64,000 bases of DNA, taken from assembly GCF_003122205.1 (NCBI RefSeq), contig NZ_QEYE01000013.1:42648-106647 (forward strand), read 5' to 3'. The notes under the pieces are model-generated. The model saw nothing but the letters and a program-made list of their open reading frames with translations. It was not told the DNA's origin and did no database searches. Below are positions 8,528 through 16,611 of the stretch, piece after piece. Both the position numbers and the translations under genes were made by a program. Within the stretch, counting starts at the first letter, position 1. Each line of letters opens with the position of its first letter. Origin of the DNA: Maritimibacter sp. 55A14 (GTDB lineage: Bacteria > Pseudomonadota > Alphaproteobacteria > Rhodobacterales > Rhodobacteraceae).

Positions 8528-9265
8528 TCAGCGCCGTATCAGCCGGCCGATGCCGACATCGGTGGTCAGCACCAGTTCCTGCACCTGGTAGCGGTCATCG
8601 GGCTGGCGGATGTATTCCAACCGGAACGGGTAGCGCTGGCGCTTGGCCATCTCTTTCTCCGAGAAGCCCGCGATACGGCGGTAAAGCCCGTTGCAGATTA
8701 TCTGCCCGTCCTTTTCAACCGGCCCCGACAGCGTCACGCGCGACCGCCGCTTACCGTCGAAGACCGGTTCATCGAGCTTGCAGAGCTCGTCGCCGTTCAC
8801 CGTGCGCAGCCCAAGGTAGATCACCGACATCGGATCGAGCGTGCCGCCCTGCGTTGCGGGTTCCACCGTGCCCTTGGAGGACTTGCGCGGCGGGTTGTAC
8901 TTTTTCACCTGCGGCACGCCGTGGCGATACTCGATCTCGGCCTCCGAGACCCGGCTGCCGGTGTCAGCGCTTTCGGTGTATCTGCCGGGAACGAGGCCGC
9001 GGCGCGTGACGCGGCCGCGCACGCTGGCGTCGTAGCGCGCATCGACGAAAAGCGCGAGAATGCCGCCGGTCTCCACCTTGCCCGAGGCGGCGTAGCTGTG
9101 CCCCTCGGTCACGCCGGAAAAGCTCAGCGTGCCCGCGCGGATGCCGCGCAGGTAGACGTCGAACACCGCGCTGTCGCGCCGCGCGTCGGCCACCGCCGCA
9201 ACCGGCAGGCAGAGCAGCACGAGAAGGGCATTGAGGCCGTATTTCAGGCGGGAAACCGGAGCCAT
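8528..9265 (-). CDS. Exported DUF3108 protein
   Basis: 245 residues with an N-terminal signal peptide (hydrophobic core LNALLVLLCLPVAAVADA), followed by a beta-rich domain typical of DUF3108: FDVYLRGIRAGTLSFSG, ESADTGSRVSEAEIEY, and TVNGDELCKLDEPVFDGKR. The family is periplasmic or outer-membrane associated and of unknown function. It is the first gene of a likely two-gene unit with hrpB, divergent from meaB over 85 bp. No catalytic motif is visible. Confidence 0.8.
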   Translation of the reverse strand: MAPVSRLKYGLNALLVLLCLPVAAVADARRDSAVFDVYLRGIRAGTLSFSGVTEGHSYAASGKVETGGILALFVDARYDASVRGRVTRRGLVPGRYTESADTGSRVSEAEIEYRHGVPQVKKYNPPRKSSKGTVEPATQGGTLDPMSVIYLGLRTVNGDELCKLDEPVFDGKRRSRVTLSGPVEKDGQIICNGLYRRIAGFSEKEMAKRQRYPFRLEYIRQPDDRYQVQELVLTTDVGIGRLIRR

Positions 9266-9350
9266 TCGGACATGCCTTTCAGCACTCTGTCGATCCCACT
9301 GGACATAGGGGGTTCAGACAGGCCACATAACCCCTGAAAATTCAAGAAAT

Positions 9351-10376
9351 GTGTCATATGTGTCAACAAGGGACCCGCAAGCCTTGACCGATATACCCGA
9401 GCTTGCCCGCCAGATTGCCGAAGGCAACCGCCGCGCACTGGCCCGCGCCGTCACCCTGATCGAAAGCACCCGGCCCGATCACCGCAAACAGGCGATCGCT
9501 TTGATGGAGGCACTGCGCCGTGCCACCCCGCGCGAGGCCTTGCGCATCGGGCTCTCGGGCACGCCGGGTGTCGGCAAATCCACCTTCATCGAGAGTTTCG
9601 GGATGATGCTGACCGGGCAGGGGCTGCGGATCGCGGTCTTGGCTGTGGACCCGTCCTCGGCGCGTTCGGGCGGCTCGATCCTGGGCGACAAGACGCGGAT
9701 GGAGCGACTGACCCGCGAGCCCGGCGTCTTCATCCGGCCCTCGCCATCGGCTTCGGCCCTGGGCGGCGTGGCGCGCCGCACGCGCGAGGCGATCGCGCTG
9801 TGCGAGGCGGCGGGGTTCGACGTGATCATCGTGGAGACGGTGGGCGTCGGCCAGTCGGAGACGATGGTGGCCGAGATGACCGACATCTTCCTGCTGCTGC
9901 TGGCACCCGCGGGCGGGGACGAGTTGCAGGGTGTCAAGCGCGGCATCATGGAGATCGCCGACCTGATCGTCGTCAACAAGGCCGACGGCCCCCTGCACGA
10001 GACGGCGCGGCGCACCTGCGCGGATTACGCCGGTGCGCTGCGGCTCCTGCGCAAGCGGCCCCAGGATCCGGAGGGTTATCCCAAGGCGCTGATGGTCTCG
10101 GCGGTCGAGGAGACCGGGTTGGAAGAGGTCTGGACGGAGATCGGGACGCTGGCCGAGTGGCGGCGCGACAAGGGCCACTGGGCCGAGGCGCGCGCCGGGC
10201 AGGCCGAACGCTGGTTCGAGGCGGAGGTGCGCGCGGGCCTGCTGGCGCAGCTCGAACGCAGCCCCGATCTGAAGGCGCGGATGGCGGAACTTGGGGCGGA
10301 GGTCGCCGCCAAGCGCCGCTCGCCCGAAGCTGCGGCGCAGGAGATGCTCGACTGCCTCGGCGTTGCCCGGTCCTGA
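9351..10376 (+). CDS. meaB: Methylmalonyl-CoA mutase-associated GTPase MeaB
   Basis: About 330-341 residues of the MeaB/ArgK G3E-type GTPase family. The P-loop GTPGVGKST is at residues 71-79, with AVDPSSARSGGSILGDKTRM, ETVGVGQSE and the NKAD guanine-specificity motif following. MeaB gates and protects adenosylcobalamin in methylmalonyl-CoA mutase during propionyl-CoA and ethylmalonyl-CoA metabolism. No mutase gene is in the window. The start is uncertain: GTG 9351, GTG 9360 and TTG 9384 are all possible and none has a good ribosome-binding site, so the first dozen residues should be treated with caution. Confidence 0.9.
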   Translation: MSYVSTRDPQALTDIPELARQIAEGNRRALARAVTLIESTRPDHRKQAIALMEALRRATPREALRIGLSGTPGVGKSTFIESFGMMLTGQGLRIAVLAVDPSSARSGGSILGDKTRMERLTREPGVFIRPSPSASALGGVARRTREAIALCEAAGFDVIIVETVGVGQSETMVAEMTDIFLLLLAPAGGDELQGVKRGIMEIADLIVVNKADGPLHETARRTCADYAGALRLLRKRPQDPEGYPKALMVSAVEETGLEEVWTEIGTLAEWRRDKGHWAEARAGQAERWFEAEVRAGLLAQLERSPDLKARMAELGAEVAAKRRSPEAAAQEMLDCLGVARS

Positions 10377-10410
10377 CCGGGGCCGCGCCACCAAGCCGGC
10401 GATGAATCGC

Positions 10411-10439
10411 TTGACGCCCCGCCGGATTCTGCCTAAGAC
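10411..10439 (+). promoter_or_regulatory. Sigma70-type promoter for rpmB
   Basis: A -35 TTGACG (10411-10416) and a -10 TAAGAC (10434-10439) are separated by exactly 17 bp, in the 129-bp gap between meaB and rpmB. The predicted transcript would have a leader of about 60 nt. Confidence 0.65.
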
Positions 10440-10505
10440 CGCGATCCGAACCATTCGGTGCCGCGCTGCGGCGCCAAGACCCTTATTTGCCCGAGGACCG
10501 AATCC

Positions 10506-10793
10506 ATGTCGCGCCGTTGTGAACTGACAGGTAAAGGCGTCATGGTTGGCAACAATGTCAGCCACGCCAACAACAAGACCAAGCGCCGTTTCCTGCCGAA
10601 TCTGAATGACGTCACGCTGGTGTCGGACGCGCTCGACCGTTCCTTCCAGCTTCGCGTTTCGGCCTCGGCGCTGCGCACCGTGGACCACCGCGGCGGGCTC
10701 GACGCCTTCCTGGCCAAGGCCAGCGACGGCGACCTGTCGCCGCGCGCGCTGAAGATCAAGCGAGATATCGCCAAGGCGCAGGCCGCGGCCTGA
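10506..10793 (+). CDS. rpmB: 50S ribosomal protein L28
   Basis: 95 residues beginning [20 protein letters not shown], the canonical L28 N-terminus, followed by [13 protein letters not shown] and the C-terminal [15 protein letters not shown] typical of alphaproteobacterial L28. It is a structural component of the large ribosomal subunit. It is expressed alone: a good promoter lies at 10411-10439 and a strong terminator at 10820-10851, with no rpmG partner beside it here. Confidence 0.97.
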   Translation: MSRRCELTGKGVMVGNNVSHANNKTKRRFLPNLNDVTLVSDALDRSFQLRVSASALRTVDHRGGLDAFLAKASDGDLSPRALKIKRDIAKAQAAA

Positions 10794-10819
10794 TCCGCTG
10801 CGCACCGCGCAGGACGTGA

Positions 10820-10851
10820 CCCCGCCGGGACCGGCGGGGTTTTTCTTTTTT
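10820..10851 (+). terminator. Rho-independent terminator of rpmB
   Basis: A 9-bp perfect stem CCCCGCCGG (10820-10828) / CCGGCGGGG (10831-10839) with a minimal loop is followed by TTTTTCTTTTTT. It starts 26 bp after the rpmB stop codon. Confidence 0.93.
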
Positions 10852-10892
10852 GCCGCTTGGCAGGGGCGCGGGTTGCGGTCTAGACTTCGCGG

Positions 10893-11240
10893 ATGAGGAC
10901 TTACCGCGCTCTCATAGGCCTGCCACTCGTCCTGCTCGTTGCGCTCGCCAGCGTCTCGATGTCGTCGGCGCGTGGACAGGCGGCCTTGGCGCGTCAGATC
11001 GTCATCTGCTCGGGCACGACCGTCACGGTCATCACGCTCGACGCGGAAGGCAACCCGGTGGAACACCGCGAGGTTTGCCCCGACTACGGTCTGACGCTGT
11101 TCTCCGCCACGGCCGCTGCACTGCCGGACCACTCACCACTCACGGTAGCTGCATCCACGATCGTCTGGCCACATCTGCACCAGCGTGCGGTTTCGCGGGA
11201 TAGGGCCTCGGTGCGCGTGCGGGGACCGCCGCTGGGCTGA
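10893..11240 (+). CDS. Small exported Cys-containing protein, hypothetical
   Basis: 115 residues with a signal peptide (LPLVLLVALASVSMSSARGQA). The mature part contains VICSGTTVTVITLDAEGNPVEHREVCPDYGL, with two cysteines about 30 residues apart, and a low-complexity Arg-rich tail. The Cys-bearing core resembles small periplasmic proteins found next to copper-homeostasis genes, and the next gene is a PCuAC copper chaperone 55 bp downstream. The function is not established; copper binding or delivery is an inference from context. Confidence 0.6.
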   Translation: MRTYRALIGLPLVLLVALASVSMSSARGQAALARQIVICSGTTVTVITLDAEGNPVEHREVCPDYGLTLFSATAAALPDHSPLTVAASTIVWPHLHQRAVSRDRASVRVRGPPLG

Positions 11241-11295
11241 GTGCCCGCCCTCCGGGCCAATGGCCTCGACCCGCGAAATTCCAAGGATTATCAAG

Positions 11296-11775
11296 ATGAT
11301 ACGACCGCTTCACGTCGCCGCCGTTCTGGCGGCTGGTTTCTTTTCCATGCCCGCTCTTGCTGGCGATATCGCGATCAGCGACGCCTATGCACGCGCCGCG
11401 ACGCCCACCGCGAAGACAGGCGCGGCCTTCATGACGATCGCCAATAGCGGGTCCGAACCCGACCGGCTGATCGGCGTGACGACCGAGGCCGCCGCGAAGG
11501 CGGAACTCCACACACATACCCAAACCTCCGACGGCATGATGCAGATGCGCGCCGTCGAGGACGGATTCGCGATCCCCGCCGGCGGCATGCACATGCTCGC
11601 GCGCGGCGGAGACCACGTAATGCTGATGGGCCTCACGGCGCCGCTGAGACATGGCGACGAGATCGAGATGAAGCTGCGCTTCGAGAAGGCCGGCGACATC
11701 GCCGTGACGATCCCGGTCGATCTGGAGAGGATGCCCGAGCACGGTGCGGGCATGGAGCACGGCAAGGCCGACTGA
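11296..11775 (+). CDS. Periplasmic copper chaperone PCuAC family
   Basis: 159 residues with signal peptide MIRPLHVAAVLAAGFFSMPALA and the DUF461/PCuAC beta-sandwich. The Cu(I)-binding His/Met motif is intact: ELHTHTQTSDGMMQMR followed by GGMHMLARGGDHVMLMGL. PCuAC proteins deliver copper to the CuA/CuB centres of cytochrome oxidases. The His- and Met-rich tail (PEHGAGMEHGKAD) may add a further metal site. It probably forms a unit with the Cys-containing secreted protein upstream. The start was chosen at the signal peptide. Confidence 0.9.
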   Translation: MIRPLHVAAVLAAGFFSMPALAGDIAISDAYARAATPTAKTGAAFMTIANSGSEPDRLIGVTTEAAAKAELHTHTQTSDGMMQMRAVEDGFAIPAGGMHMLARGGDHVMLMGLTAPLRHGDEIEMKLRFEKAGDIAVTIPVDLERMPEHGAGMEHGKAD

Positions 11776-11795
11776 GCCGGCCAGGCGCGGGCGCC

Positions 11796-12500
11796 TCAGG
11801 GCTCGGCCTGCGCCAGCACCTCCGCCACCCAGGCGGGCACGAGGTCGCTGGCCTTGCCCAGGCGGGCCTCGTCGAAATCGCTGATGCCGGCCGAGGGTTC
11901 GAGATTGAGTTCCAGCGTACGCGCGCCCGCCCGCCCCGCATCCTGCACGAAGGCCGCCGCCGGATAGACCTGCCCCGAGGTGCCGATCGCCACGAAGAGC
12001 GTGGCGGCGCGCAACCGCTCCCAGATCTCGTCCATCCGGTGGGGATATTCGCCGAACCAGACGACATCGGGCCGCGTGGCGTGGGCCGCGCAGGCCGGGC
12101 AGGTGTCCTGCGGATCCATGAAATCGGGGGCGTCCCACCTGTACCCGCAGGCCGCGCAGAGCGCGCGCGCCAGGCGCCCGTGCATATGCCAGACGGCACG
12201 CGACCCCGCCCGCTCGTGCAGGTCGTCCACATTCTGCGTGACGACCAGAACGCGGCCCAACCCCTCCCGTTCCAGCCGCGCCAGCGCCAGATGCGCCGCG
12301 TTGGGCGTGGCGGCGCGGCAATTGGCGCGCCGGGTATTGTAGAATTCGTGGACCAGCGCCGGGTTACGGGCGAACCCATCGGGCGTGGCCACCTCCTCAA
12401 GATCGTAGCGCGTCCAGAGCCCGTTCACGTCGCGGAAGGTGCCAAGCCCGCTCTCGGCGGAAATACCCGCCCCGGTCAGTATCACGATATCCTCGGTCAT
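11796..12500 (-). CDS. cobB: NAD-dependent protein deacylase, sirtuin family
   Basis: 234 residues, a class III (CobB-type) sirtuin. Visible are the NAD-binding GAGISAESGLGTFRD, the catalytic-core TQNVDDLHERAG, the catalytic His in HMHGRL, the zinc-binding Cys pairs in LCAACGY and CPACAAH, and GTSGQVYPAA. It removes acyl groups from lysines using NAD. It overlaps nothing and is divergent from the phosphatase gene 88 bp away. It is unrelated to the SIR2-like gene at 15389, which lacks the zinc module. Confidence 0.94.
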   Translation of the reverse strand: MTEDIVILTGAGISAESGLGTFRDVNGLWTRYDLEEVATPDGFARNPALVHEFYNTRRANCRAATPNAAHLALARLEREGLGRVLVVTQNVDDLHERAGSRAVWHMHGRLARALCAACGYRWDAPDFMDPQDTCPACAAHATRPDVVWFGEYPHRMDEIWERLRAATLFVAIGTSGQVYPAAAFVQDAGRAGARTLELNLEPSAGISDFDEARLGKASDLVPAWVAEVLAQAEP

Positions 12501-12587
12501 GGGGCGAAGCCTAGGACGCGGCGGCCGCGATGGAAAGACAGGCCGTGCCCCTTGCATGGCGGCGGACCGCGAGGCAGGCTCCCGCCC

Positions 12588-13058
12588 ATGACCGAACGCA
12601 TCCTTTTCGTCTGCCTGGGCAATATCTGCCGTTCCCCCACGGCCGAGGCCGTGATGCGCCGGATGGCCGGGGAGGCGGGGCTGCGCCTGACGCTCGACAG
12701 CGCGGGCACCGGCGACTGGCATCTGGGCGAGCCGCCATATGGCGCGGCGCAGGCCGCCGCCGCGCGCCGCGGCTATGACCTCTCGCCCTTGCGGGCGCGC
12801 CGGGCCGTGGCGCAGGATTTCGAGCGGTTCGACCTGATCCTGGGCATGGACGCGGACAATGTCGCTGCGCTGGAACGGCTGCGCCCGCCCGGCAACGCCA
12901 CGGCGCTGCGGCTGATGCTCGACTATGCGCCGCAGGCGGGGCTGCGGGATGTGCCCGATCCGTACCTGACGCGCGATTTTGACCACACGCTCGATCTGCT
13001 GGAGGCGGCTTCTCGCGGGCTGCTCGACCAACTCCGCGCTGCTGCACCGCCGGCCTGA
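12588..13058 (+). CDS. Low-molecular-weight protein-tyrosine phosphatase
   Basis: 156 residues. The active-site loop C9-LGNIC-R15-S16 fits CX5R(S/T) and the general acid Asp lies in the DPY motif (VPDPYLT) near the C-terminus. These enzymes dephosphorylate tyrosines of proteins or, in some bacteria, act with exopolysaccharide kinases. No tyrosine kinase gene is nearby, so the partner is unknown. The ATG at 12588 gives the standard N-terminus directly before RILFVCLGN. Confidence 0.93.
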   Translation: MTERILFVCLGNICRSPTAEAVMRRMAGEAGLRLTLDSAGTGDWHLGEPPYGAAQAAAARRGYDLSPLRARRAVAQDFERFDLILGMDADNVAALERLRPPGNATALRLMLDYAPQAGLRDVPDPYLTRDFDHTLDLLEAASRGLLDQLRAAAPPA

Positions 13059-13074
13059 GTCCCGCTCTCCCGCC

Positions 13075-13395
13075 TCAGACCTGCCGGACGCATCGGGCGG
13101 CGGCGGCCGCGCCGAAGGTCTTGTAGCGTTCCCAGAACCGCTCGTCGCCCGGCCGGTCAGACTGGCGCAATTCCTGGGACAGGTGCGGATCGGCGAAGAA
13201 CCGGGCGGCACGGCGCTGCTCGGGCGGGCTGAGCATCCCGTCGGCCACGTGCTGAATGCAGCGGCAGAGCGCCGGGTCCACCTCCGTCCGGTCGGAGGCC
13301 CGGCAGGCGCGCTCCAGCGTCCCCGCATAGGCGCTCGCCGTCATGCCCAGCAAAAGCGCGACTGTGGCGGCATGAATTTTCGGCAAGGCGTCCAC
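13075..13395 (-). CDS. Small exported protein, hypothetical
   Basis: About 106 residues with an N-terminal hydrophobic stretch ending in a likely signal-peptidase site (LLLGMTASAYAG), then a compact Cys-containing helical region (ACRASDRTEVDPALCRCIQHVAD). Similar short proteins occur widely in Rhodobacterales, sometimes mislabelled 'arginine transporter'; nothing in the sequence supports transport. A GTG at 13393-13395 is the best available start because no ATG precedes the signal peptide in frame. It is convergent with the phosphatase gene, 16 bp away. Confidence 0.65.
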   Translation of the reverse strand: MDALPKIHAATVALLLGMTASAYAGTLERACRASDRTEVDPALCRCIQHVADGMLSPPEQRRAARFFADPHLSQELRQSDRPGDERFWERYKTFGAAAAARCVRQV

Positions 13396-13567
13396 TCCCC
13401 GATCCGGCCCCGAAATCTCCTCGATCCCATTCTATGCCCGTCCGCGAGGCGGGCCGCAATCCGTCGCCGCGCCGCCGGAAAATTGATCGCGCGGCGGCGT
13501 AGGCCAGCGGCGTCTCGCACGCGCGGGGCATCTTGCTCTGGCTCTCGATCCGGGGCATATCCGGCGC

Positions 13568-15367
13568 ATGACAGATCTCGCTCATATCCGCAATTTTTCG
13601 ATCGTGGCCCATATCGACCACGGCAAGTCCACGCTGGCCGACCGGCTGATCCAGCTCACCGGGACGGTCAGCGAACGCGACATGAAGGAGCAGCTTCTCG
13701 ACGCGATGGATATCGAGCGCGAACGCGGCATCACGATCAAGGCCAACACTGTCCGGATCGAGTACAAGGCGAAGGACGGGGAGACCTATATCCTCAACCT
13801 GATCGACACGCCGGGCCATGTCGATTTCGCCTATGAGGTCAGCCGTTCGATGCAGGCGGTGGAGGGCTCGCTGCTGGTGGTGGACGCCACCCAGGGGGTC
13901 GAGGCGCAGACGCTGGCCAATGTCTATCAGGCGCTCGACGCGGACCACGAGATCGTGCCGGTGCTCAACAAGATCGACCTGCCCGCCGCCGAGCCCGCGC
14001 GGGTGGCCGAGCAGATCGAGGACGTGATCGGCATCGACGCCTCGGACGCTGTGCATATCTCGGCCAAGACGGGGCTGGGCATTCCCGACGTGCTGGAGGC
14101 CATCGTCACGCGCCTTCCTGCGCCCAAGGGCGAACGCAACGTGCCGCTAAAGGCGATGCTGGTCGATAGCTGGTATGATGCCTATCTGGGCGTCGTGGTG
14201 CTGGTGCGGATCATGGATGGGGTCCTGAAGAAGGGCGACCGCATCCGGATGATGCAGACCGGCGCGATCCACAATGTCGACAAGCTGGCGGTGCTGCGGC
14301 CCGGCATGGTCGATGTGGCCGCACTGGGACCGGGCGAGATCGGCATTTTCACCGGCTCCATCAAGCAGGTGCGCGACACGCGGGTGGGCGACACGATCAC
14401 CCACGAAAAGCACAGCGCGCAAAAGGCCCTGCCGGGCTTCAAACCCTCGGTCCCGGTGGTCTTCTGCGGGCTCTTCCCGGTCGACAGCGCCGAGTTCGAC
14501 GACCTGCGCAACGCGATCGAGAAACTGGCGCTCAACGACGCCTCCTTCTCCTACGAGATGGAAAGCTCCGCCGCGCTGGGCTTCGGTTTCCGCTGCGGCT
14601 TCCTGGGCCTCCTGCATCTGGAGGTGATCCGAGACCGGCTGGAACGGGAATGGGGCATCGACCTGATCACCACCGCGCCCTCGGTCGTCTACAATGTCTA
14701 CCTGAAATCGGGCGAGATGATCGAGCTGCACAACCCCGCCGACATGCCCGACCTGACCTATGTGGACCATATCGAGGAGCCGCGCATCACCGCGACGATC
14801 CTGGTGCCCGACGAGTTCCTGGGCGATGTGCTGAAGCTTTGCCACGACCGGCGCGGCATCCAGAAGGATCTGACCTATGCCGGCTCGCGCGCGATGGTGG
14901 TCTACGACCTGCCGCTCAACGAGGTGGTCTTCGACTTCTACGACCGGCTGAAGTCGATCACGCGGGGCTATGCCAGCTTCGACTACCAGATCGACAGCTA
15001 CCGCGCCGACAACCTAGTGAAGATGCAGATCCTGGTGAACGACGAGCCGGTGGACGCGCTCTCGATCATGGTTCATCGCGACCGGGCCGAAAGCCGCGGC
15101 CGGGCGATGTGCGAGAAGCTCAAGGAGCTGATCCCGCGCCACATGTTCAAGATCCCGATCCAGGCGGCCATCGGCGGCAAGGTCATCGCCCGCGAGACGC
15201 TCGCCGCGCTACGCAAGGACGTGACCGCGAAGTGCTATGGCGGGGACGTGACGCGCAAGAAGAAGCTTCTGGAAAAGCAGAAGGCCGGAAAGAAGAAGAT
15301 GCGCCAGTTCGGCAAGGTGGAGATCCCGCAGGCGGCGTTCATATCGGCGTTGAAAATGGATGGGTGA
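13568..15367 (+). CDS. lepA: Elongation factor 4 (LepA GTPase)
   Basis: 599 residues, full length. The GTPase motifs are intact: AHIDHGKST (G1), ERGITIK (G2), DTPGHVDF (G3) and NKIDLP (G4), and the C-terminal LepA domain ends in a lysine-rich tail with [18 protein letters not shown]. LepA is a ribosome-associated GTPase affecting initiation or back-translocation under ionic stress. The foreign SIR2-like gene starts 22 bp after its stop, and no terminator is visible between them, so lepA transcription may run into it. Confidence 0.97.
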   Translation: MTDLAHIRNFSIVAHIDHGKSTLADRLIQLTGTVSERDMKEQLLDAMDIERERGITIKANTVRIEYKAKDGETYILNLIDTPGHVDFAYEVSRSMQAVEGSLLVVDATQGVEAQTLANVYQALDADHEIVPVLNKIDLPAAEPARVAEQIEDVIGIDASDAVHISAKTGLGIPDVLEAIVTRLPAPKGERNVPLKAMLVDSWYDAYLGVVVLVRIMDGVLKKGDRIRMMQTGAIHNVDKLAVLRPGMVDVAALGPGEIGIFTGSIKQVRDTRVGDTITHEKHSAQKALPGFKPSVPVVFCGLFPVDSAEFDDLRNAIEKLALNDASFSYEMESSAALGFGFRCGFLGLLHLEVIRDRLEREWGIDLITTAPSVVYNVYLKSGEMIELHNPADMPDLTYVDHIEEPRITATILVPDEFLGDVLKLCHDRRGIQKDLTYAGSRAMVVYDLPLNEVVFDFYDRLKSITRGYASFDYQIDSYRADNLVKMQILVNDEPVDALSIMVHRDRAESRGRAMCEKLKELIPRHMFKIPIQAAIGGKVIARETLAALRKDVTAKCYGGDVTRKKKLLEKQKAGKKKMRQFGKVEIPQAAFISALKMDG

Positions 15368-15388
15368 GGAAAAGGGTTAATTGGTGAC

Positions 15389-16435
15389 GTGGTAAGGCGA
15401 ATCACATTTGTAGTTGGTGCCGGTGCAAGCGCAGAATTTGGGTTGCCGACTGGCAGAAAGCTTGCAGAGCAGATTGTTAAATTTGCCGATATTAGGCTAG
15501 ACGAATTTGGCGGAATTTCTAAAGGCGACAAGAAGCTTTTTGAGGTATGCAAACTTCTGGATAAATCTGCCCGAGGAGATGGTGCGGAACCTAATCCCAG
15601 TTACGAGATGCAGAGAATTGTATCTGGTGTGCCGCTTGCCCCTTCTATTGATAACTATCTACACGCGCATGCGAAAAATGAATTTCGCCTTAAATTTGGG
15701 AAGGCTTTAATATTGCGTTCGCTTTATCAAGCGGAAAGGGACAGCCAACTATTCTTCGATCCGGATAACATTTATAGGGAGTTTGAATTCTCTGAATTGG
15801 GGAATACTTGGTTGGCCGCCTTATTCAAAATTCTTGCGTCGGCTGGCACCTTGGAGACATTTTTGTCTCGATTAGAGAGTTTTTCCTTTGTCGTATTTAA
15901 TTATGATAGAGTTATTGAGCGCTTCTTTTTTCTCGCGCTTCAAGTCTACTTTGATCTTTCTGAAGACGAAGCCGCGCAGAAATGTCACGAAAGTCTCTAT
16001 GTGATACATCCGTATGGCGACCTTGGAGAGCTACAAGGCAAGAGAAATGATTCAGGTTTTGGTGCAGATGTCAGCTCAAGAGAAATTTTCTCAAAAATAT
16101 CAAGAATCAGAACGTTTACTGAAGGAGGTGAAAAGAGAATTAAAAGCGCACTTGTTAAGTGCATTGATGACTCGCAGGCGATTTTCTTTTTGGGATTTTC
16201 TTTTCTCAAGATAAACATGGATTTACTACACCTGTCCCATCGATCTGATTTTGACGGTATGTTTGGCACATTGAGGGGCGTCTCGGATTTCAATGCGAGT
16301 CTTGCAATGCAGAGGTTGAAATCGTGGAGCTCCGATAGTGAACTTGGTCGAGTCAATGATTTTTCGCGCTGCGACTGTTGGGAATTAATTTCGAATTACT
16401 CCGGTTACATTGCCGGTGAAGATATGAGTTTTTAG
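15389..16435 (+). CDS. SIR2-like domain protein, candidate NAD-consuming defence protein
   Basis: 348 residues. Sir2-type Rossmann motifs are recognisable: VVGAGASAEFGLPTG (residues 8-22), VVFNYDR (168-174, the usual [TF]NYD), IHPYGDLG (206-213, catalytic-His position) and FFLGFSFLKIN (266-276). The zinc-binding Cys pairs of deacylases are absent, as in SIR2-like anti-phage effectors that cleave NAD. The gene is much richer in A+T than its neighbours (ATT, AAA, TTT and TTA codons are common), a sign of horizontal acquisition. GTG 15389 is the only start that keeps the glycine loop near the N-terminus. No partner gene (HerA, Argonaute, Thoeris, AVAST) is adjacent. The SIR2 fold is fairly secure, the defence role is inference. 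Confidence 0.75.
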   Translation: MVRRITFVVGAGASAEFGLPTGRKLAEQIVKFADIRLDEFGGISKGDKKLFEVCKLLDKSARGDGAEPNPSYEMQRIVSGVPLAPSIDNYLHAHAKNEFRLKFGKALILRSLYQAERDSQLFFDPDNIYREFEFSELGNTWLAALFKILASAGTLETFLSRLESFSFVVFNYDRVIERFFFLALQVYFDLSEDEAAQKCHESLYVIHPYGDLGELQGKRNDSGFGADVSSREIFSKISRIRTFTEGGEKRIKSALVKCIDDSQAIFFLGFSFLKINMDLLHLSHRSDFDGMFGTLRGVSDFNASLAMQRLKSWSSDSELGRVNDFSRCDCWELISNYSGYIAGEDMSF

Positions 16436-16462
16436 AGATTTTGTAGCCATCCGCTATCTGTT

Positions 16463-16549
16463 CCCGCCCGGTGCCTCGCACCGGGCAGCGCCCGACCCGC
16501 CCCCACGGGGCGGGCGCTACTCGCCCACCCCTCGGGTCGGGCGCTGCCC
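16463..16549. repeat. GC-rich hairpin cluster between the SIR2-like gene and a ligase gene
   Basis: Three nested or tandem palindromes lie in 87 bp. GCCCGGTGC (16466-16474) / GCACCGGGC (16478-16486) is a 9-bp hairpin. A 17-bp perfect inverted repeat spans 16483-16499 and 16533-16549. CCCGCCCC (16496-16503) / GGGGCGGG (16507-16514) is an inner hairpin. The genes on both sides converge here, so it may stop transcription in both directions, or it may be a mobile REP-like element. No terminal T-run is strong enough to prove a terminator. Confidence 0.7.
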
Positions 16550-16611
16550 TCTGTTTTGCTGATGTATCCTCGAACGGCTCCAGCCCATGCCCCGCCAAAC
16601 GGGACACCCGC

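Noticed and set aside
9363..11132. Very long open frame on the minus strand across meaB and rpmB
   Set aside because: It lies antisense to meaB and rpmB, both certain genes, and its Arg/His/Gly-rich translation has no domain. High G+C leaves long stop-free shadow frames.
13465..13496. CGCCGCGC / GCGCGGCG inverted repeat upstream of lepA
   Set aside because: Eight-base C/G-only arms are common by chance at this composition and the position (between divergent starts) does not suit a terminator.
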